Shown here in pieces: positions 1 through 10,667 of a stretch of 22,793 bases of DNA. Below the pieces are notes generated by a model. The model saw nothing but the letters and a program-made list of their open reading frames with translations, was not told the origin of the DNA and did no database searches. The position numbers and the translations under genes are program-made. Source of the stretch: Gryganskiella cystojenkinii. Its lineage: Eukaryota > Mortierellomycota > Mortierellomycetes > Mortierellales > Mortierellaceae. The stretch covers positions 1-22,793 of the forward strand of contig JAAAIG010000541.1 in the NCBI GenBank assembly GCA_015852425.1, read 5' to 3'. Each line of letters begins with the position of its first letter. Position 1 is the first letter of the stretch.

Positions 1-41
1 ATATGCTCATCTTCTATCTCTTCTCATCCTCCTCACTCTAG

Positions 42-1368
42 GTACGGTAAATTCTCTGATATCTTTGGTCGCAAGGCGTCGTTCTTGTTTGCTATCTGTG
101 TCTTCCTCGTTGGATCTGCACTCTGTGGTGCTGCTCAGAGCATGACCTGGATCATTGTCGCTCGTGGTGTTGCTGGTATCGGTGCTGCCGGTATCATGTC
201 GACGGTCATGATCATCATCACGGATCTTGTCTCTCTTCGCGACCGTGGCAAGTACCAGGGAATCATCGGTTCAGTCTTTGGTATCTCCTCTGTCATTGGA
301 CCTCTTCTCGGTGGTGTCTTTACCGATCACGCTTCGTGGCGCTGGGCGTTCTTCATCAACTTGCCGATCGGATTGGTCACGATTATTGCGGTCGTCAAGC
401 TGTTGCATCTGCCTCGTCCCAAGGGCTCGTTCAAGGACAAGATCCACCGTGTCGATTTCTTGGGATCGTTGACGCTCATCTGTGCGTTGGTTTTGATCTT
501 GTTGCCGTTGAACTGGGGTGGTTCGACCTACGAATGGAACTCGCCTATTGTTATTGGCATGTTCTGTGCTGGCGCTGTTGTCCTCGCTATTTTCTTGGCC
601 ATTGAGTGGAAGCAGGCTGCCGAGCCCATCATCCCGTTTAACCTGTTCGCGACCCGCACCAACTGTGCCGTCTTTGCTACCTGTTTCTTCCTCGGCATGG
701 GTTTCTTTGGCATCTTGTTCTTTATGCCGTTGTACTTTCAGATTGTTCGCCAGGAATCGGCCACTTCTTCCGGTCTCGAGTTGTTGCCCCTGATTGTCGG
801 TCTCTTGATCGCGTCGATCGGATCTGGGTTCTTGGTCTCAAAGTGGGGTCAGTACCGTCCTTTTATCTGGGTCGGGTTGTCTCTTAGCACCATCGGTACC
901 GGTCTCTTGACCCTGTTGACGGCCAACTCTAGCCGAGGTATGGAGATTGGATTCTTGTTCATCTGCGGTGTCGGCATCGGTCTTTCGATGCAGACCACGG
1001 TCCTCGCCATCCAGTCTTCGGTTGCCACCAAGGACATTGCCATTGCCACGGCTCTTGCCACGTTCTTCCGTACGGTCGGTTCGGTCTTTGGTGTTGCCAT
1101 TGCCGGCACGATCTTTAACAATGGAGTCAAGGACAACTTGGCGCCGTTGATCGCTCAGAACCCCTTGGTAGCGAAGGTGATCACGGATTCGTACCTTGCT
1201 CCTACGTTCGGTGCCGAGATGGAGGCTCAAATCTTGGAGGCTTATATGATGGCTCTTCGATCGGCGTTCCGAGTCTGTATTCCTTTCATGGGATTGGCGT
1301 TCTTGGTCAGTTTGTTGATCCAGCACCACAAGCTCCGCAAGTCGCAGGGTCCCACTCCCATGGAGTAA
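42..1368 (+). CDS. DHA2-type MFS transporter, 3' exon (partial)
   Basis: This is the last exon of a major facilitator superfamily drug:proton antiporter; the 5' exon(s) lie before the window. Bases 1-41 are pyrimidine-rich and end in CTCTAG, a 3' splice site. The open frame runs from 43 to the TAA at 1366-1368, 441 residues. It begins with MFS motif A ([11 protein letters not shown]), which sits in the loop between membrane helices 2 and 3, so helices 1-2 are encoded upstream. Motif C, GxxxGPxxGG (IGPLLGGVF), is at about residues 85-93 and is followed by [11 protein letters not shown], typical of the 14-helix DHA2 group. Many hydrophobic segments follow, consistent with about 12 remaining helices. 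The substrate cannot be read from the sequence; relatives export drugs, fungal metabolites or siderophores at the plasma or vacuolar membrane. The first ATG of the gene is not in the window. Confidence 0.88.
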
Positions 1369-2045
1369 ATCTTTCGATATCAAGTCCCTTTCTCTCCTTC
1401 CCAGTATTGTAAATTTCAGCGAACTAATTCTGCACCTTATGCATCTACAACATGTATCATACCCTCGCACTCTTATTTAAAAAGTAGAAAACCATTAAAG
1501 CATCATAAAAGATTTGATATTCAAAAGCAAAAAAGCGCGCTCCAACGCCATCTATGTTGTTTCCAAGGGTGCAAAAGTTAGAGAACTTGTCCCTTCACCT
1601 CCTTCTTTCAACTTCAAAGCTACAAGGAGTTTGTGTAGAGGCTGTGGATGGTCACGCCGAGACCTTATGATACCAATTTTTCTGTATCTGAAAGTGCGCA
1701 CAAGTCTCGTACAAACCAAGAACGATTTTGGGCGGAGCGAGCGATCATTGATGAGTACTTAAGGCTGGCTATTGAATAAGTTCGTTCACTTGTCAGATAT
1801 GGATTTTTCGGGATTCACAAATCCAACTTTGGACTCTGTGAAGAGAGGAAAATTCAATGTTTTTACTGCCCCTCCCCACATACGATTAAAGACGGATGAC
1901 GTCCATCAATGCCACTTCCTGTAGATTAAAATAGAGTACAATGAAGAAATGCGACTTTTTTATGCAGTTTGAGAGAGAGAAAGAGAGAGAGAGAAGAGGA
2001 AATTGGGATATAGGGCGAAAAATGATAGTAATGGTAAGACCATTT
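1369..2045. other. Intergenic, convergent gene ends
   Basis: This 677-base stretch lies between the stop of the MFS gene (+) and the stop of the NOP13-like gene (-), so it should hold two 3' UTRs and terminators. It is AT-rich just after the transporter and contains a GA-rich tract near 1971-1998. Short open frames exist (for example 1514-1762), but their translations are Ser/Arg/Lys-rich with no recognisable domain. I see no RNA gene. Confidence 0.6.
1971..1998. repeat. GA-rich microsatellite
   Basis: A run of GA dinucleotides interrupted by AAGA lies just downstream of the NOP13-like stop codon, probably within or beyond its 3' UTR, where it would read as a CT tract on the transcribed strand. 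Confidence 0.8.
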
Positions 2046-3666
2046 TTAAAAGGTGACCTTGTTTCCTTTGAACTCGACGATACCCTGAGGAGCTCTTTGA
2101 GCATTCGCCAAGGCCAGACCAGGACGTTGATGAGCCTGCATCTTCTTCTCACCGGGTGCACGTCTTTGACGTTTGGCCTTTTGTTCAGCATTGAAGGTTC
2201 TCCGTTCCTCTTCTGCTGCCGCAGCTGCGGCGGCTTCACTGTTCCCGGCCAGTTGAGAAGGTGGGACCTCACCACGAGCGATCGCGGCCGCATCCTCTTC
2301 CTCTCTTTTGTGTTTCCTGTACTCGCGAGGGTTGCCCTTCAAGGTCGCTTCCGCAGAAGCGTATTCGAGGTTAATCTTGCGTCCGTCCAAGAAGTGTTTT
2401 GCTGGATTTGTCAATGCTGCTGTTGCTGATTCCGGCGCCATGTAATCGATATAGGCAAATCTATTCATGAGGGAAACACGGGTTCATGGTTAGAAATCTC
2501 GAGTGAAAAATTCAACTGTGCCTGGCGACAAAAACAAAAGAAAAAAAACATTTCATTGGTAACGTACCCCTTGCACTTTCCAGTATCCTCAAAGGTGGCC
2601 AGACGGACCTTTCGGATTTCACCGACGTCACCAAACAACGCTTGAAGACCCTCGCGGGTGGTCTGGAAGGATAGGTTTCCGACAAACAACGTGGGCGAGA
2701 CCGCATGCTTCTGCTTCATCGACTTTTCGATCGTTGTACCCTTGGAAACAACAGGACGGCCCTCATACGATTTGCTCGATTTGATCAACACTTTGCGACC
2801 ATCCAACTCGTCCTCGGACAACTTGATTGCGTTCGTCTGTGCTTCGGCGGAGGAGAAATCGACATAGGCAAAGCCCTTGTTGCCTTTCTTGTTCGTGCCT
2901 GATCCCTTGGGCAAGTTCAAACGAGTGACATCGCCTCCGACGTTACGGAAGAAATGACGGAGTGACTTTTCGGTCGTCAAGAAGGACAGGTTACCAATCC
3001 AGATGCCAAATTCACCCTTGCGACCTGGCCCTTCCTTCTTTTCCTTAGTCTTCTTGTCCTTCTTGTCCTTCTTGTCGCCACTGGTTTCGCCACCTTCTCC
3101 GTCCTCGTTCTCGGGCGCTGCGACCTCGTCGTCGTCCTCTCCGTCGGCGCCAGCCTTTTTCTTGTTCTTTTTCTTGTTCTTTTTCTTTTTGGATTTGGGT
3201 GGTGGTTGTGTGTCAGGGTCGTCCATCTCTTCATCGGACGAGGAATCTGAAGAAGAATCCGAGTCCGAGTCCTCCTTTTTCTTGATAACCTTCTTGACTT
3301 GTTTCTTTGCTGGTTTTGACTCTGCCTTGTCCTCCTCCTCGTCGCTGCTGCTGTCACTGTCACTGCTCTCGTCTTTCTTGGAAGCCTTCTTCTTGAAGGA
3401 CTCCTTCTTGGATGGTTTTGTTGGTTTCGAGTCCTTCTTTGACGATGACTTTGTCTTGGCTTCCTTCTCAGCCTTCTTGGCCTTTTTCTACGTTGAAGAC
3501 AAGGGCAAGCGATGTTAAGCAAAAAGGGTCGCGTTCAAGCTTCCAGTCTACAGGTTAAAGAGACACTTTTTTGTTAGAACAATACCTTCTCTTTCTTCTC
3601 GTCCGTTACGACGGGGGCATTGCTGTGCCAGGTAAGAAAGTCATAGGGTTCATCGACGTCCGCCAT
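2046..3666 (-). CDS. NOP13: Nucleolar two-RRM protein, NOP13-like
   Basis: Three exons on the minus strand: 3666-3586, 3487-2568 and 2460-2046, with GTATTG/TAG and GTACGT/TAG introns of 98 and 107 bases. The phases join cleanly to 471 residues. After MADVDEPYDFLTW comes a long low-complexity half with alternating Lys-rich blocks and Ser/Asp/Glu-rich blocks (about residues 28-185), as in nucleolar proteins with CK2-type acidic serine clusters. RRM1 spans about 188-270 (RNP2-like IWIGNLSF, RNP1-like KGFAYVDF). RRM2 spans about 292-375 (LFVGNLSF; RNP1-like FAYIDY, interrupted by intron 2). The C terminus ends in a basic segment and EFKGNKVTF, similar to fungal Nop13. Yeast Nop13 is a nucleolar protein found in pre-ribosomal particles; the role here is inferred from that. 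The start shares a 193-base divergent region with the next gene. An alternative name would be a generic nucleolin-like RRM protein. Confidence 0.82.
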
Positions 3667-3859
3667 TGTTATGATGTGAATATGTGTGGAGAGCCGTAAT
3701 AGCATGGACTCGAGAAAAAAAAAAGAAAAAAATAAAGTCAACAAAAATGTGGCTTTGTCCGATTTGACGTGACTGCCTTTCAATTCGCCCAGTTGGCCAA
3801 ACGCGCCTCAGTCTCAATGGAACCCAAGGAGGCTTTCTTGCATCAAAATCATCTCGACC
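3667..3859. promoter_or_regulatory. Bidirectional promoter region
   Basis: 193 bases separate the start codons of the NOP13-like gene (-) and the 213-residue protein gene (+), so both promoters must lie here. It contains an A-rich tract at about 3715-3735. No PACE-like element is present. Confidence 0.55.
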
Positions 3860-4732
3860 ATGCAACAACAGGGGCCACCAGCATCCAACTCCACAGCGCG
3901 CTCAGGTCCAGCATCAGTATCAGGGACAGGACCATCATCCACCACTCAAGGTTCATTCTCTCAACAAAACATTGGAACCACCAGTACCTTCACGAGCAAT
4001 GCACTCACGGGGTCAGGAGTAGGAGTAGAAAGCACTGGCGGAGGACCGGCAGGCGGAACTGGGGGCAGCTATTATATCCCCCCAGCATCAGACCTTACAG
4101 CCTCGAACCATGACCGCGCTCTGGGTGTCATCGACTCTGCATTCGAACAAACAGACCGAATGCTCGACCAACGGGACATGAAGGCATTCGGTGAGGTTTA
4201 TTTTTGTCACTTGACCGCCATGGTATTAAACTCTTTTTTTTTTCGTCCTCCTGTAGGAAACACGGTTGTAATATGCTGATGGTTTTCTTTCTGCTAATGG
4301 GCGAAAAAATAGGCGACAACTCGGAAAGCATCTTTCAAGAACTGATCAAGATCCGGAAAAAGCAACTGGTGCTGGCACAAAAACATATTGGCATTGAGAC
4401 CATCGCAGACGACGACAGGTCTCTTGCGCCAGATGGCAAGCTCTTGGACGCCGCAGACAAAGATGAGATTGACCCTTTACAGTTCACAAGGAAGGGACAT
4501 GAATTGCAAGACCTTATGGCCAGTTTAGAGGACCTTGGACGATCCATGTAAGACTTTTCAAAGATTTGCAGAGTGAAACGTGGTTTACACCCGCTGGTAT
4601 GGATGTGGAGACTAATATAAACCTTTTGTTTGCATTTTTTCAAACAAAACAAATAGGTCCGACTTTCATGAGCTGTCCAATTCCCTCAACAAGCAGCCGT
4701 TCACATATCTATCAGGACCAAACAAGAAATAG
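3860..4732 (+). CDS. Conserved-looking helical protein of unknown function
   Basis: Three exons: 3860-4190, 4313-4547 and 4657-4732. Introns of 122 and 109 bases use GTGAGG/TAG and GTAAGA/TAG, and the first carries a CTAAT branch-site candidate at 4294-4298. Phases close to 213 residues. The first 75 or so residues are Gly/Ser/Thr/Gln-rich and probably disordered. The rest is charged and helical, starting near SNHDRALGVIDSAFEQTDRML and ending in TYLSGPNKK, with heptad-like leucines around RKGHELQDLMASLEDLGRSM. No catalytic motif, signal peptide or membrane segment is visible. Its size and helical make-up resemble small subunits of BLOC-1/BORC-type assemblies, but I cannot assign a family and this is only a guess. 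Its 3' end faces TRM13, with 121 bases between the stop codons. Confidence 0.8.
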
Positions 4733-4853
4733 TGTCCTCGACCCAAAGAAACAATATATACCCACAATTTTCAATCAACATCCCAACTAGAGCGACAATT
4801 TGTGCGTGTATGTGAGAGATGCCTGTTTCTGTATATTTGTCTATTATGCTCTA

Positions 4854-7003
4854 TTAGGAAGAGCTCGCCGAGGGAACGGCCATCAGAGCCAAGTTTTCGA
4901 GAGACGTCTCCTTGTCGACATAGTACACTAGCTCGGCATCGAACCCGTTCTCCTTCAGGAACCGCACCCGTCCAACATCCAATAAGCGCTTGCACTGAAG
5001 ACCAAGTTTTTCGCGTCCTTGGAAATCCAGTGTCGGGATATGGGATCTGCACACCAAAGTCAAAAAAAAAAAAAAAAAGGTCAACATCATGAACATTACT
5101 CCTTTGTGTCGATAATTACTACGGTATCATATGCAAGGCTTACCCAAGCTCGTCTAATTCCTTGTCAGGAACCACTTGATGCTCATCATCACCAGTGTTG
5201 GTATTGTTATCGGTCGTGGCTGGTTCCTGGGTATCGGTAGGAGTATCAGTCGTGCTTTTGGTGGTCTGTTTCGTTTGGTTGATACACACACCCCAACTGC
5301 TCATGCGGGTCAAATAGACAAACTCCTTGGCGTTGATCCCGATCTCTTTCAAGTATTCCTGATGAGGGTACATGTGGTGGTGGCAGAGTTGGTGGCAACA
5401 GAGAGCGATGAGGATTCCCTTGACCGGCGAGGGCAGCTTTGAATGCTTACGCTCACTAAAAGTTCATAAAACAGTTGATATTGTCAGCATGCTTGTTTAG
5501 ACTTGTTATAAGCCGTCAAACGATTGGTAGCCAATGCATTACCTGTCCTGATAGTTGGCCAAGCATTTAAGAGTGATATCGGTAGCACCTCCACAAAGAT
5601 GCTTCGAGACTGCGACTACAGGTTTCTTCTCGACATATTCCGGTTCATTGGGTGTTGCCTCGCCTTCCGTAGTAGTACTCTCGGGCTTAACGGGGATCTC
5701 TCGTTGAGTCGCCGTGACATCTCGACGGAGTTCTGGAACTTCGGCCAAGACCAAATCTTTGATATCCATGGTATGACGCTTGACCAAAGACTTGATCTCC
5801 TCCAATCCCAGGAGCGCGCTATCAAACTTATTGCGGGGAGGTGTGCGATCCACGAGGACAAACGTATGAGTTCCATGATCGTCGACAGCGACCTTCAAAT
5901 AGTTGGACAGTTCGCCTCGTCCTGCTCCAAACTCGATAAAGCAGGCCGTGTTGTCGTCCAACATCTTCAGTCGCTCCATGTGTCCGATAAGAGAAGCCTG
6001 TTGATGAGCATGTTTGATGTTCTTGATGGTTTTCCTGTAAATACAGCGGCGAGAATGTCGTTAGTAAAAAGGAACCACATACACCTATTTTGTCAATTGC
6101 CACTACGATCCCGGCAAATCAATAGCAAAAAAAAAGAGTAACATACTTGCGCTCGTCCAAGGCAGGGTGATCCAGAATCATGGTCTTTATCTCAGGCACG
6201 TACTTGGCGTGCAGGTCCTGGATTTTTTTTATCAACACAACGAGTTCTTCGTCCGAAAGGGTGGACAAGACCTCGCTTCCTCCTCTCGTTGAATCTCCTG
6301 AAGCCACTTCACCTTCTATGGCTGTTGATGTTGCTTTCTCGGGTGCTGGCAAGGTCAAATTAACGTCCAACTTGTACTGTGCTGGATCTTCTTTTGGTCT
6401 CGCATTACACTTGTACAGATGCGCCTTCAAGTCATCCGCCCAAGCCGTACTGTTTTTGCCAAGAAGGACAACAAGTTGTTAGCAAAATGAAGGTTGGGAA
6501 AGCGGCTTATTCCCATGTTCAATACAAATTTTCTGGCTCAACAACTTACTGACTGGGATCGAATGGACAAGGGATTCGTTTCCTGAGTTGCTTAGGCTCG
6601 GTCGTCTCTCCTTCTGGCGTGGCAGTCTCCGATGATGAAGAAGCCGTAGCAGTCTCATACATCGAGTGCTCTCCACAAAATTTGTTACCGAGTTTGCAGG
6701 TCAGACTGCAGTACTTTCTCTTACTCGGGAGCAGGAAATGGCATTGGCGAGGGCGATCTGGGACAGGAGGGGGTGGACCTGGTTGCGTTTACAAATCAAA
6801 GAAACCGTCGGTCAGTACCCAGATGTCGGTTACTTGATTATCCATTCTATCCACAGGAGCAGTAAGAGAGTGTTACCTTGCGTTTTTTGCCGTTTGTTCT
6901 TGTTTCTGGGGTGAAGAACGGGTGGCGTGAGTGTTCCGGCCAGTGCCTGTTCAACGGGTTCTGGGTCCTTGCTGATGGGTCTTTTCAAGTCAGACATGGT
7001 CAT
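4854..7003 (-). CDS. TRM13: tRNA 2'-O-methyltransferase TRM13
   Basis: Six exons on the minus strand: 7003-6877, 6778-6550, 6449-6147, 6034-5543, 5455-5144 and 5046-4854; all GT-AG phases close to 551 residues. Trm13 methylates the 2'-OH of position 4 in the acceptor stem of certain tRNAs, using S-adenosylmethionine. Domains in order: a CCCH zinc finger (C55, C66, C77, H80; core CHFLLPSKRKYC and GNKFCGEH); a CHHC U11-48K-type finger (C113, H119, H129, C133); then the methyltransferase domain with the SAM loop EFGAGRGELS near residue 254 and the family signature SKHLCGGATD near 363. The C-terminal part has ALCCHQLC, a Thr/Asp-rich variable insert, then FDAELVYYVDKETSLENLAL. It is somewhat longer than the roughly 480-residue yeast and human proteins, mainly through linkers. 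An in-frame TAG lies upstream of the chosen ATG. Confidence 0.93.
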
Positions 7004-7665
7004 GTAGGGCTGAATGAGGGCAATGAACTAAGTACCAAAAAAAAAAAAAAAAAAGAATTGGTGTTTGTGAGAAATACATCGTTGTGACTGTCTTGAACTT
7101 TGTCAAATTTGGCAAGCATCAACGTTCTCGATGATACACGGTTCTCGATGATACACCGTTCACACCTGTACTCACCCTCATTTCAGTCTCGCTTTCTGTT
7201 CTTATTCTTTAGTTTCGCCGTTGGATCTCTATCTCTGTGGTTGTTCTCGCACGCCGTACTAGTATTCTGACCACGGTTCTTTTCGCATATCGCTTTCTAT
7301 GTTGTTGCAACGTATGCTGTTGATGTTGAACAAAATCACGTTTTCGCCAAATGAGCTGAACTTGCTGGCGTTAAAGCAGTAAGAGATATCATCAACATAG
7401 TTCTTGTTACCGCTCGCGCGTCCTTTATTACCACCCACCTATTGAAGTTCCACTTCCTTCGAACTTGAGGACTTTCGGGAGGTCGTTTTATAATACCCTA
7501 TCCTTGTGCTGGTGCGCTAGACTGGTGCAAGTGGTTTATTTTAGGGAGGGGGGTATACCTGAAGACTGTTCGTCTTGGAGATGAGTCGACGCCATGGGAT
7601 ACCTGGAGGAAGAAGAAATATTTTTAATCGTTTCTTTTTATTTATTGTTGGCCGTTGGTGTTCTT
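7004..7665. other. Intergenic: TRM13 promoter and RMD5 3' end
   Basis: A 662-base gap between the TRM13 start and the RMD5-like stop, both on the minus strand. It begins upstream of TRM13 with an A-run (about 7037-7055) and holds a 17-base tandem duplication at 7124-7157. I see no credible coding region, RNA gene or PACE-like element. Confidence 0.6.
7124..7157. repeat. 17-bp tandem duplication
   Basis: Two head-to-tail copies of GTTCTCGATGATACAC followed by G or C lie at 7124-7140 and 7141-7157, differing only in the last base. They lie 120-155 bases upstream of the TRM13 start codon. Confidence 0.85.
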
Positions 7666-9799
7666 TTAGAAGTAAACATTCTTTGCATTCAAGGCCATAG
7701 ACTCTGATGGACAATATGGGCACTTGAATCGGTAGCTATGTGAAATACAGAGAAAAAAATTAGAAAAAATGAGATAAATATCAGACATCAGCAAATTATC
7801 ATAGGATTGATCCTCATTCGACTTGACACAAGATGGATGGACCAAATCCACTTTTGGGATGTAGCATGAAAGACCACACATACTTGGCCGAGTTCCTGCT
7901 GAGCTTCTGCAAACTCTCCTTGCAGATCACATGTCCACATGCCATCATCATCGGTGGGTTCTCTTCGGTCGCCTGTTCCTTCGAAACTGGGCAAGTGAAA
8001 ATCGAATGGAACTTTGTGTCGTCCGTGAGGTTAATTTCGACCTTTTCGCGTGAAAAAAACAACGACAAAGGAGTTAGTTCTTACGGTGGCCAATGGGATC
8101 GCATAAAAGAAACCGAACAGCCAAGACATGGAAAAAAATCTCATACCGGGAGCTCGCTTTGTTGACTCCATTCTGTCTTCTTGGCCTTCATGATTGTGGC
8201 CATCTTGATCATAGTTGGCATCGCCTGTGTTCCAACCGTAACACTGTTCCAAAGCATTTTTTTTTTTAGCAAAAACAAAAATACAATACGCGTTTAGCTG
8301 TCTTCCTTTTTTTTTGTAGCTCCAATAGCGATTATACCACACCACCATAGATGGCGATTTCTTACCTGACGTAGAGTGGACTATCACAAGAGAGTCCAAT
8401 CAGACTACAAAAGTCCCTGGTGAACATGTGTTGAATATCGGCATTGGCGTTGGACGCAAATAAATCCGCGTAGGGTGAGGTCTTGATATGTTTCATGTAG
8501 ATGATGCAGCACATCAATCGGAAGATCTCTATCAATCGACAAAAGAAAGACGCGCATGCGGATCAAATTGTTGGACGGTAAGAAAAAAAATGTGCTCGTA
8601 GCAATCCTCTCGAAACAAAAAACAAAAAGAATAACCGGTGCCTTTCCCACCTTGGGTATGTCGCGTGCCAAAGTAGGCAAAGTTCTGGCGCGCATAGGCG
8701 ATAGCCGCCTGGATCTCCTTGGCCTCCAAAAGTTGCAGGTATCGCTGTCGATGTAACTTGAACTCCAATGTGCTTGATCTCTTCTCCAGCCCACTCCTGT
8801 GTCGGGTTGCCCATCTACAGATATTCAGAAATAGAGTTAAGCGATTAGTGACAAGATCCCTCATAATCACCGAGCGGAATCATTATCAAGGAACTCACTG
8901 CAGTGCTGGCTCCAAGTTGTTGGCTTTCAGTGCTGCGACGATATCAAACATTTCCACGAACTGATGCCGCATCGAGTCTGGGACATTCAATCCGGCCTCC
9001 TATTTGTTTCATTACACGCACACGAACAGAAAATGGTGAATGGTTATTCGATGTTGTTGCTGTTGCCTCATGGTCGACCTTATGAAATCATTTGACCTTG
9101 TGTATGATGCAAATGGAAATACCTTGGCAAACATATCTCCAATCTCAAAATTGCCCTGTCGGATAAAATGAGTTGCTATAGTCGTCTTGAGGACGTTCTC
9201 TTTGTTGTCGAATGCATGTGGGTTGATCGCCGACATCATGTCCGCAGTGAATTTCTACCGAACAAACAAATGAAAGTCAAAGAGAAAGGTATACGCAAAA
9301 GTCAGCAAAACACTATTTGGGCATAGAAAATCCATCTCCAAAATTGACTCCTTGATGCTTGATTGCTGATTCCACAAGGTGTATGTTCTTTCGTACCTTG
9401 TCGATTGCTTTTGAGTATTTTCCAAGAAGATTTTGAAGGTCCTTGTATTCATCAGAGATATCTCCGGAGACAGTCGAAACCGATTCACTGAGACCCTTGA
9501 GCAAGGTTGAAACAGAGGTTGGATCTAGTCAGACAGGCAAAAAAAGCAGGCTTAGACCCAGGTCGTGAGGAAGGATTGTACATGCATCATGGTTGATGAG
9601 CTATGCTTTTATAGCTTGAACGAAAGGCCGCCCATATTTGCAATCGAAGGTGTGGTATGGGGATAAGCCCAGATGTACCTGCTCGGATCTTGTCCTTGGC
9701 CTCGTTCACGACAGCGATCAAGCGGTCCAGGGGATCGTTTGTTTCCAGCTTCTTTTGCTTCTTGAGAATCTTGTCATAGTCCTTTATGAATGATTCCAT
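7666..9799 (-). CDS. RMD5: GID/CTLH ubiquitin ligase subunit RMND5/GID2
   Basis: Nine exons on the minus strand: 9799-9679, 9524-9397, 9254-9123, 8999-8899, 8814-8651, 8528-8366, 8243-8147, 8041-7884 and 7735-7666. All GT-AG phases close to 377 residues, near the 391 of human RMND5A. This is a RING-bearing subunit of the GID/CTLH E3 complex, which in yeast degrades gluconeogenic enzymes. A LisH motif ([20 protein letters not shown]) lies at about residues 103-135. A CTLH/CRA region follows ([20 protein letters not shown], then [20 protein letters not shown]). The C-terminal degenerate RING has C319, C337-G-H339, C342 and C360-P-Y-C363; the second Cys of the first CxxC pair is absent (CPVSKEQ), as is normal for Rmd5. 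The ATG at 9799 follows a possible 3' splice site (CCCACAG), so a 5' UTR intron is possible. Confidence 0.92.
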
Positions 9800-10112
9800 T
9801 GCTGTGGGAGTGTAATAGAACAAGGAACGATTACGTGAAAGGAGGTCAGCTCTGACTTTAGCGCGGGTCGATGGATTGGGAAGTAACTGTGGATGTCGTG
9901 CGTAAGGTGCGTTCAGTCAGGTATGGGAGCGAGAGAGAGAGAAAGAGAGATCAGGAATGGGGGTCAATTAAAGGGGCAGGTCCAACGGGAAGAAAGAATG
10001 TGGGCTTAGGGAAAGTCTGAAATGTTTAGAAAGCAGAAAGAAAAGAGAGCAATGCATTTGATGCACTCATTCATTCATCGGACAATTTTTTTTGTCCAAA
10101 GAATGCATGACG

Positions 10113-10118
10113 CACGTG
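10113..10118. promoter_or_regulatory. E-box CACGTG
   Basis: A palindromic CACGTG in the context GCACGTGAC, the core site for bHLH factors such as Cbf1, Pho4 or USF. It lies between the divergent RMD5 and F-box A genes. A single 6-mer is weak evidence of function. Confidence 0.3.
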
Positions 10119-10508
10119 ACTTCCCTTTCCACACCACGCGCACAAGGCCAGCAGAAAGGTACGGCCACTGTAGAACGCAGTGACCAGTACTGGATCCTAA
10201 GAGTGTCCCCCATCCTTGCAACCCTTTGATAGCTTTTAATGAATGCAAACGCGACAATCCGCACAACGCGCCTACTGGAGAGCCATGACGTTTTGTCGGA
10301 GTCGAACGAGAGAGCCAAACCATGGAGGAAGAACCAGATAGGAAAAATATTGTTTTGGTTGGACATCCAAGAGAAGATGGGGTCATTCTCCCCCCTAAAA
10401 TAAAGCTGGGCACGGCAGCTTCCATCCCTGAAGAAAACCAAAGAGTGTGCTTTGGACACCGGCATTGCATGTTGCAATTTGCCCCACAACAAGAAAGAAG
10501 GTAAATTT

Positions 10509-10517
10509 TTTGCCACC
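10509..10517 (+). promoter_or_regulatory. PACE-like element upstream of F-box gene A
   Basis: TTTGCCACC (extended TTTGCCACCAA), the exact complement of the yeast Rpn4-binding PACE site GGTGGCAAA, starting 159 bases upstream of the gene A start codon. It has the same orientation as the sites before genes B, C, D and F. Confidence 0.6.
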
Positions 10518-10573
10518 AATGTCGGAAACAAAAAAAATTCTTGAGAGCGTGATTTTTTTTCACTTTCATAACG

Positions 10574-10596
10574 TTTTTTTTTTTTTTTTTTTTTTT
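10574..10596 (+). repeat. Poly-T tract, 23 bases
   Basis: Homopolymer run of 23 T about 70 bases upstream of the gene A start codon. In fungal promoters such poly(dA:dT) tracts tend to exclude nucleosomes and mark core promoters. Its length may be misjudged by sequencing. Confidence 0.85.
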
Positions 10597-10667
10597 GGCT
10601 CATTCCATCTTCTTCATTCACTCAATCAATCTGCTACGCACTCGTCCCTCATTTTCTCTCACACACC

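Larger units (their letters stand above)
9800..10667. other. Divergent promoter region between RMD5 and F-box gene A
   Basis: 868 bases between two divergent start codons, and the border between the intron-rich block and the F-box array. It holds a GA tract (9931-9950), an E-box CACGTG (10113-10118), the PACE-like site of gene A (10509-10517), and a run of 23 T (10574-10596) followed by a pyrimidine-rich leader up to the ATG. Overlapping minus-strand frames of 164-184 codons occur at 10067-10621, but they have no domain and encode a poly-Lys run from the T-tract, so I do not call them genes. Confidence 0.6.

Noticed and set aside
1018..1035. Near-PACE text GTTGCCACCAAG in the MFS gene, and a similar one in TRM13 exon 5 (5391-5401)
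   Set aside because: Both lie inside coding sequence, have a mismatch (G for T), and are explained by the codons for VATK and VATN.
1514..1762. 82-codon open frame after the MFS gene
   Set aside because: No domain, unusual composition, and it lies in a convergent 3' region.
10285..10315. tRNA T-arm-like text (minus strand GTTCGACTCC)
   Set aside because: The flanking bases do not form a T-stem, and no anticodon or acceptor stem is found around it.
10067..10621. Minus-strand open frames of 184 and 164 codons between RMD5 and gene A
   Set aside because: Two different frames overlap over the same stretch, one begins with a poly-Lys run read from the T-tract, no domain is visible, and they cover the promoter with the PACE-like site.
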